Positions 59,780 to 64,000 of a stretch of DNA of 64,000 nt are shown here, in pieces. Origin of the DNA: Bugulina stolonifera (taxonomy: Eukaryota; Bryozoa; Gymnolaemata; Cheilostomatida; Bugulidae); contig OW285187.1 of the NCBI GenBank assembly GCA_935421135.1, positions 19,344,429 through 19,408,428 of the forward strand, written 5' to 3'. Every line of letters begins with the position of its first letter. The stretch's first letter is position 1. The position numbers and the translations under genes are program-made. The notes beneath the pieces are model-generated. The model was not told the origin of the DNA and ran no database searches. It saw only the letters and a program-made list of their open reading frames with translations.

Positions 59780-60335
59780 GGACCGAGTTCGGTTTGGTCT
59801 CGTTTCACTATTTTAGTTAGATTTTCAACCTCTTCTTTTGAGTCATTTACAGTGTCTCTCCAGACTTTCCTTTATCCACGTTGTGCTATGGCGGAATGCA
59901 TTACACATAACAATTGTTCTTTCCCAGTGATGTCACAGCATAAAGTGATAACTATGCACATTTTCCAATAATCAGACCATAGAATTATTACCTATGAAGC
60001 ATGAATTAAGACTATAATGTTAATAACTGAAATGTATCAAATATTAGTTACTTTTAGCATTGTTGCTGTTCGATGTTAATAGAAACATAATAATAAGTTC
60101 ATAACATGTACTAATTATTGTAATTAGCACAACATGTACAATGTACATGTAATGTACATTAGTTGCATAATAACTGTCAGTTGCAGTAACCAAGCTTGTT
60201 GATCCCAATCTAAAAAACGGCAAAAGTTTTCTGTAAATCAACCAAGTGTTGTGTAGTTATCCTATCTCTTTGTGTTAACACATTTCGTTGTTTTGTGCTG
60301 CGTGCTCACTGGCTACCCCACATTTCCTATGATAT
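59780..60335. other. Upstream region of the 57.4-59.8 kb gene
   Basis: Probable promoter or 5' UTR side of the minus-strand gene. No TATA box or other motif can be assigned. TACATGTA palindromes cluster at 60125-60160. Confidence 0.4.
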
Positions 60336-60878
60336 TAGGGCCATTCCATGGGGACTGATCAAATTTGCGTGCTGGCCCGACCCAGATTCTTTTAAAAATT
60401 TACAGGTAGAAAGAGCACCCTTGAATTAGTGGGAAGCCAGCAATATTTTTTCCATTTGACCCCTGTGGTTCCGGCAGCAGCTCGTTGAAAAGTGGGAAAA
60501 TGTGGTGGGGACAACTCCAAATGAATTCTTTTGAAATTCCTGAACATTCAAATTATTACTGTGGCCACTGTATGATACTTAGAGCTGTAATCTTTGTTAC
60601 ATAGATACTTTTATATACGTGGTTCAGTTTCATTACTCATTCAAGCCTGTATAGTCAACATATTGAGGGTCAGAGGTCACCGAAAACACCTCTCGGAGCT
60701 AGTTTGACCCAAATTCACTGAAAATCGACCAAATAAACACTGCTGGATCTGATGAAAAGAAGGTTGATATACAATAACTAAGTATTGAAGATGCTCAATA
60801 CAAGGATAAATGAATTTTTGAGAATAAAAAACACTTTCCAAAATAAACTATATAGCGACAGCGGCTCAAATTCAACAT

Positions 60879-61040
60879 GGCCGTCGTCCGAGTTGGCGTT
60901 TTGGGGCGTTGTTCAAGGCTAAATCTACTAAACTTAGTAGTGAAAATTTATGGTGAAAATGCTGCTATGTGTACAATTCACACCTTTAGATTCCATTTCT
61001 GCAATAAAAACTTTGTCTTTTTGGGTCTAAAAGGCTGAAT
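60879..61040 (+). other. Conserved short ATG frame in the foldback arm
   Basis: The left arm has an ATG frame starting MAVVRVGVLGRCSRLN and running about 53 codons. The truncated copy at 34208 (minus) keeps an ATG frame starting MAVVRVSILGRYSRLN. The right arm at 62757 (minus) has the same start but an early stop (GTC TGA). Conservation of the frame in two of three copies hints at coding origin. No family is recognised. Confidence 0.4.
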
Positions 61041-61738
61041 TATCAGATTCAAATTTTACATACATTCGCTATAACGTAGTGAATACATCGCCATGCAGTT
61101 AATTGGCTATGGCCATAGAGGTCAGTCAAGACTTAATTTGAGGTACAATTTAGGACTTGGCCTGGTTATACAACCTTATTTGTGAAGAAAAATGGGTGAA
61201 ATCCTTTTTAATAGTGCAAACATGCAGTTTTGGTAACTTTACCATGAGTCGTCCTTTCACACGTTTGTTAAATGAGATAAGATAGCTAAGCTAAGCAGTA
61301 TTTCAAGGTGTGACTTATACCAAGTATTGTTTAGTGAAAAAGGAGGGGAAAAAATGATGCTCTATGGAACTAAGCCTTCTTTAATCAGTGGGTGAGGCTG
61401 AGGGGTTAAAGTTTATTTAAACTAGCTCAAGACAAATTTTGGGGTCACCATTAGTTATCAAATTCTAATCAAATATATACATGTACATGCATAACTATAG
61501 CCACAGCCCATGAACAATGACTTTTGACAATTTTTATATAATATATTTGCATGTGCATATTAGCTTACAATTAAACCAGTCTTTGCTAATTAGCTCCAAA
61601 AATATCTTTTTGGTGCTATATAAATGACCACAGCTAAGGTATGTGGTGCGACATGCATTAACTTTTAATCAACAGAGTAATCAGAAATGTGAATATGGTT
61701 TTGTGAGACTTAGTTTTAGTTGTTCCTAGCAAGTTAAA

Positions 61739-61967
61739 ATTATATTACAGGTGTTGGCTTGTTTCCAAGGGTAATAATGTTTAATGTACTTGCTAGCATC
61801 ACCTCGCCTAATTCACCGTTACTTATACCGACAACTTTGTTTTCAATCGAGATGGTTTTGACTCTTCGAAAGACAAAACCACTTATCTGAAAAAAACTGC
61901 GCTCGGTGAATAAAAGAAGAGCAGTTCTCACCTTTCTAAGTGCAGACAACCGTATTGACCTGGCCAT
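61739..61967 (-). other. Small ORF with possible 45-bp intron in foldback centre
   Basis: A 75-codon frame from ATG (61967) to a stop at 61740. It begins MARSIRLSALRK, directly followed by GTGAGA. 45 bases later there is a T-rich TTTTTTTCAG, then ISGFVFRRVKTISIENK. Both the unspliced and the spliced versions stay in frame because 45 is a multiple of three. No homology is recognised. It is the only unique sequence inside the foldback. Confidence 0.35.
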
Positions 61968-63227
61968 AATAATTGTTATCCTATGGACTGCTGAAATTCA
62001 ATCTCTTCAAATAAACACTGTACAACACTCTTATACATTTGAAAAGAAACTATTCACATATTATTATGAACAAAAAATATTTTTTAAGCTAATTAGCAAA
62101 GACTGGTTTAATAGTAAGCTAAATATATACAATGTATATAAATTTGTCAAAAGCTATTGTTTGTGGGCTGTGGCTATAATTTTGCATGTATATTTCTGAA
62201 TAGAATCTGATAGTTAATGGTGACCCCAAAATTTGTCCCGAGCTAGAAACACCACCTCACCCACTGATTAAAGAAGCCTTAGTTCAATGGAGCTCCATCT
62301 TCTTCCCCTTCCTTTTCATTAAACAATACTTGGTTAAGTCAGACCTGGAAATACTGCTTAGCTTAGCTATTCTGCCTCATTTAACAAACGTGTGAAAGGA
62401 CGAGTCATGGTAAAGTTACCAAAACTGCATGTTTAGGCTATTAAAAGGATTTCACCCATTTTTCTTCACAAAGTAGGTTGTATAACCAAACTAAGTCCCA
62501 AATTGCACCTCAAATTAAATCTTGACTGACCTCTATGGCCATAGCCAATTAACTGCATTGGCGATATAGTTACTTTATTGTATGTAAAATTCGAATCTGA
62601 GAATTCAACCTTTTATACCCAAAAAGACAAAGTTTTGATCGCAGAAATGGAATCTACAGGTGTGAATTGTATATATTCTCACCATTAATTTTCACTACTA
62701 AGTTTAGTAGATTTAGCCTTGAACAACGCCCCAAAACGCCAACTCAGACGACGGCCATGTTGAATTTGAGCCGCTGTCGCCATGTAGTTTATTTTGGAGT
62801 ATTTTTGTTCTCAAAAAATTATTTATTCTTGTGTTGAGCACTTCTAATCCTTAATTATTGTATATCAACCTTCTTTTCATCAGATCCAGCAGTGTCTATT
62901 TGGTCGCTTTTCAGTGAATTTGGGTCAAACTAGCTCCGAGAGGTGTTTTCAGGGACCTCTGACCCCCAATATGGTGATCATACAGGTTCGAATGAGCAAT
63001 GAAACTGAAGCACGCAAGTTAAAGTATATATGTAACAAATATTACAGTTCTAAGTATCATACAGTGGCCACAGTAATAATTTAAATGTTCAGGAATTTCA
63101 AAAAGTGCCACGTAGAGTTGTCCCCACCACATTTCCCCACTTTTCAACGAGCTGCTGCCGGAACCGCAAGGTTCATATAGAAAAAAAATTTGCTGGTTTC
63201 CCACTAATTCAAGGGTGCTCTTTCTAT

Positions 63228-63850
63228 CAAGGCCGAAGGAAGACCTTATCAGCTGGAACTAACCTTAGCTACGAGAGAAGACTCTGTATAAGTAGTATGG
63301 ATGTGTCTTTATTGAGACTCAAGCATGAATTGAGGCCATAACAGTATAAATTCGCTTTATATAGTTTTTACTGTTTGTCTAATGCATATGTCTTAGTAAT
63401 TAACTTGCCTGGCTTGTCCATTGTTGTTTATTAGCCAATCATGTAACATTTACTGTACTAGCAATTTCTAAGTCTTTTAGCCTTATTGTAAATATGGCCT
63501 ACATGCCAGATCATGCTAGTTTTCATATATTATGTTTTTTACATGATTATAAGCTCTTTTCGTAATGGCCGACCCTTATTGGGTCGGACCTCAGCCATTT
63601 TGCCGCCATATTGTTGTGTAATACCCATGGCCGATACTCTATCGGCCCACCCGATACTATATCGGGCTTTTCACCAGATTTGGTATATCAGCAAGCTCAT
63701 TTTGTTATGTTAGTCAGTTGTTGAACAGGCTCTAATAAAGTCACATCTATCAACTCAACTCTACAGAGTCTTCTCTCTGAGAGAGGTAATTCCAGCCTTG
63801 GTCCATTTGGACCATTAGCCCGAACTCATCCTCATGCTCGTTAAGACACT
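63228..63850. mobile_element. LTR-like region bounded by inverted copies
   Basis: 63250-63318 and 63727-63800 are inverted copies of a stretch containing CAGAGTCTTCTCTC and AATAAAG(A/T)CACATC. Between them lie short hairpins (CGACCCTTATTGGGTCG, CCGATACTCTATCGG, CCCGATACTATATCGGG). An AATAAA-like signal followed by a transcript-end-like stretch resembles a retrotransposon LTR, here with a second inverted fragment at its left. It runs to the window end without an identifiable gene. Confidence 0.45.
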
Positions 63851-64000
63851 CTTCCTTATACTCTTTCATGAGTACCAGCATCGGGCCTATGCCCAGGATA
63901 CAGGATTAATCAGCTACATAACTGTTCACTCTTTATGCAATGCTGGAAGCATAGCTTTGTCGACCGCTCTCAAGCGCTTCCCACACTTGTGTCGGCATCG

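Larger units (their letters stand above)
60402..63227. mobile_element. Long foldback element with ~1.2-kb inverted arms
   Basis: The left arm (60402-61612) and right arm (62076-63227) are inverted copies along their whole length. Examples: TAGAAAGAGCACCCTTGAAT (60407) with its complement ending 63227, CAGATCC/GGATCTG near 60745 and 62881, TTTGGGGTCACCATTA at 61438 with its complement near 62215, and AAACCAGTCTTTGCTAATTA at 61573 with its complement near 62085. Divergence and small indels show the arms are not new. A ~460-bp unique centre lies between them. The left arm seems to extend further out to about 60336, while the right arm is cut at 63227 by another repeat. No target duplication is visible. 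Superfamily unknown. Confidence 0.85.

Noticed and set aside
1..64000. CRISPR arrays, operons, rRNA genes or phage features
   Set aside because: Exon-intron genes and eukaryotic transposons throughout; the tandem arrays have no spacers and are minisatellites.

Overview
This 64 kb window is nuclear DNA from an invertebrate animal. It is AT-rich, its genes are split by GT-AG introns, it carries many families of eukaryotic transposons, and its three recognisable genes have animal-type products. The short introns, AT-richness and saturation with the palindrome TACATGTA would suit a sponge or another early-branching or marine invertebrate. I cannot name the species from sequence alone.

Layout. 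1-9.7 kb is repeat-dominated: a palindromic MITE, a pogo/Tigger transposase fragment, a LINE 3' fragment, and a 2.86 kb hAT-like element with a perfect 8-bp target duplication. At 9775-13167 (+) lies a complete six-exon APH-1 gene, a gamma-secretase subunit. Tail-to-tail with it, at 13659-28392 (-), are 23 exons of a class-2 P4-ATPase (ATP9A/ATP9B/Neo1 type). Only its initiator exon is missing. Its introns hold minisatellites, a SINE and a hAT insertion next to a splice site. 28.4-33.3 kb is intergenic with SINEs. At 33339-56787 (+) is a six-exon nucleoside hydrolase whose first intron is about 21 kb long. At 57431-59779 (-) is a two-exon gene for an unrecognised 700-residue protein, probably nuclear, with a SUMO-interaction-like motif and a C-terminal cysteine cluster. 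60.3-63.2 kb is a long foldback repeat, followed by an LTR-like region that runs off the window.

The giant intron (33543-54546) is a transposon graveyard. It contains ZMYM1-type hAT, PIF/Harbinger, GTF2IRD2/ZBED-type hAT, Ty3/Gypsy (two), an RTE-like LINE and a DUF7869-like transposase, plus SINE and MITE insertions. Every recognisable transposase or polymerase fragment there lies antisense to the host gene.

The three recognised genes are ordinary cellular functions (intramembrane proteolysis, lipid flipping in endosomal membranes, nucleoside salvage) and do not form a pathway. I found no CRISPR array, operon, rRNA or convincing functional tRNA gene. Exon boundaries were derived by hand from reading frame, family conservation and splice consensus, and need transcript support.
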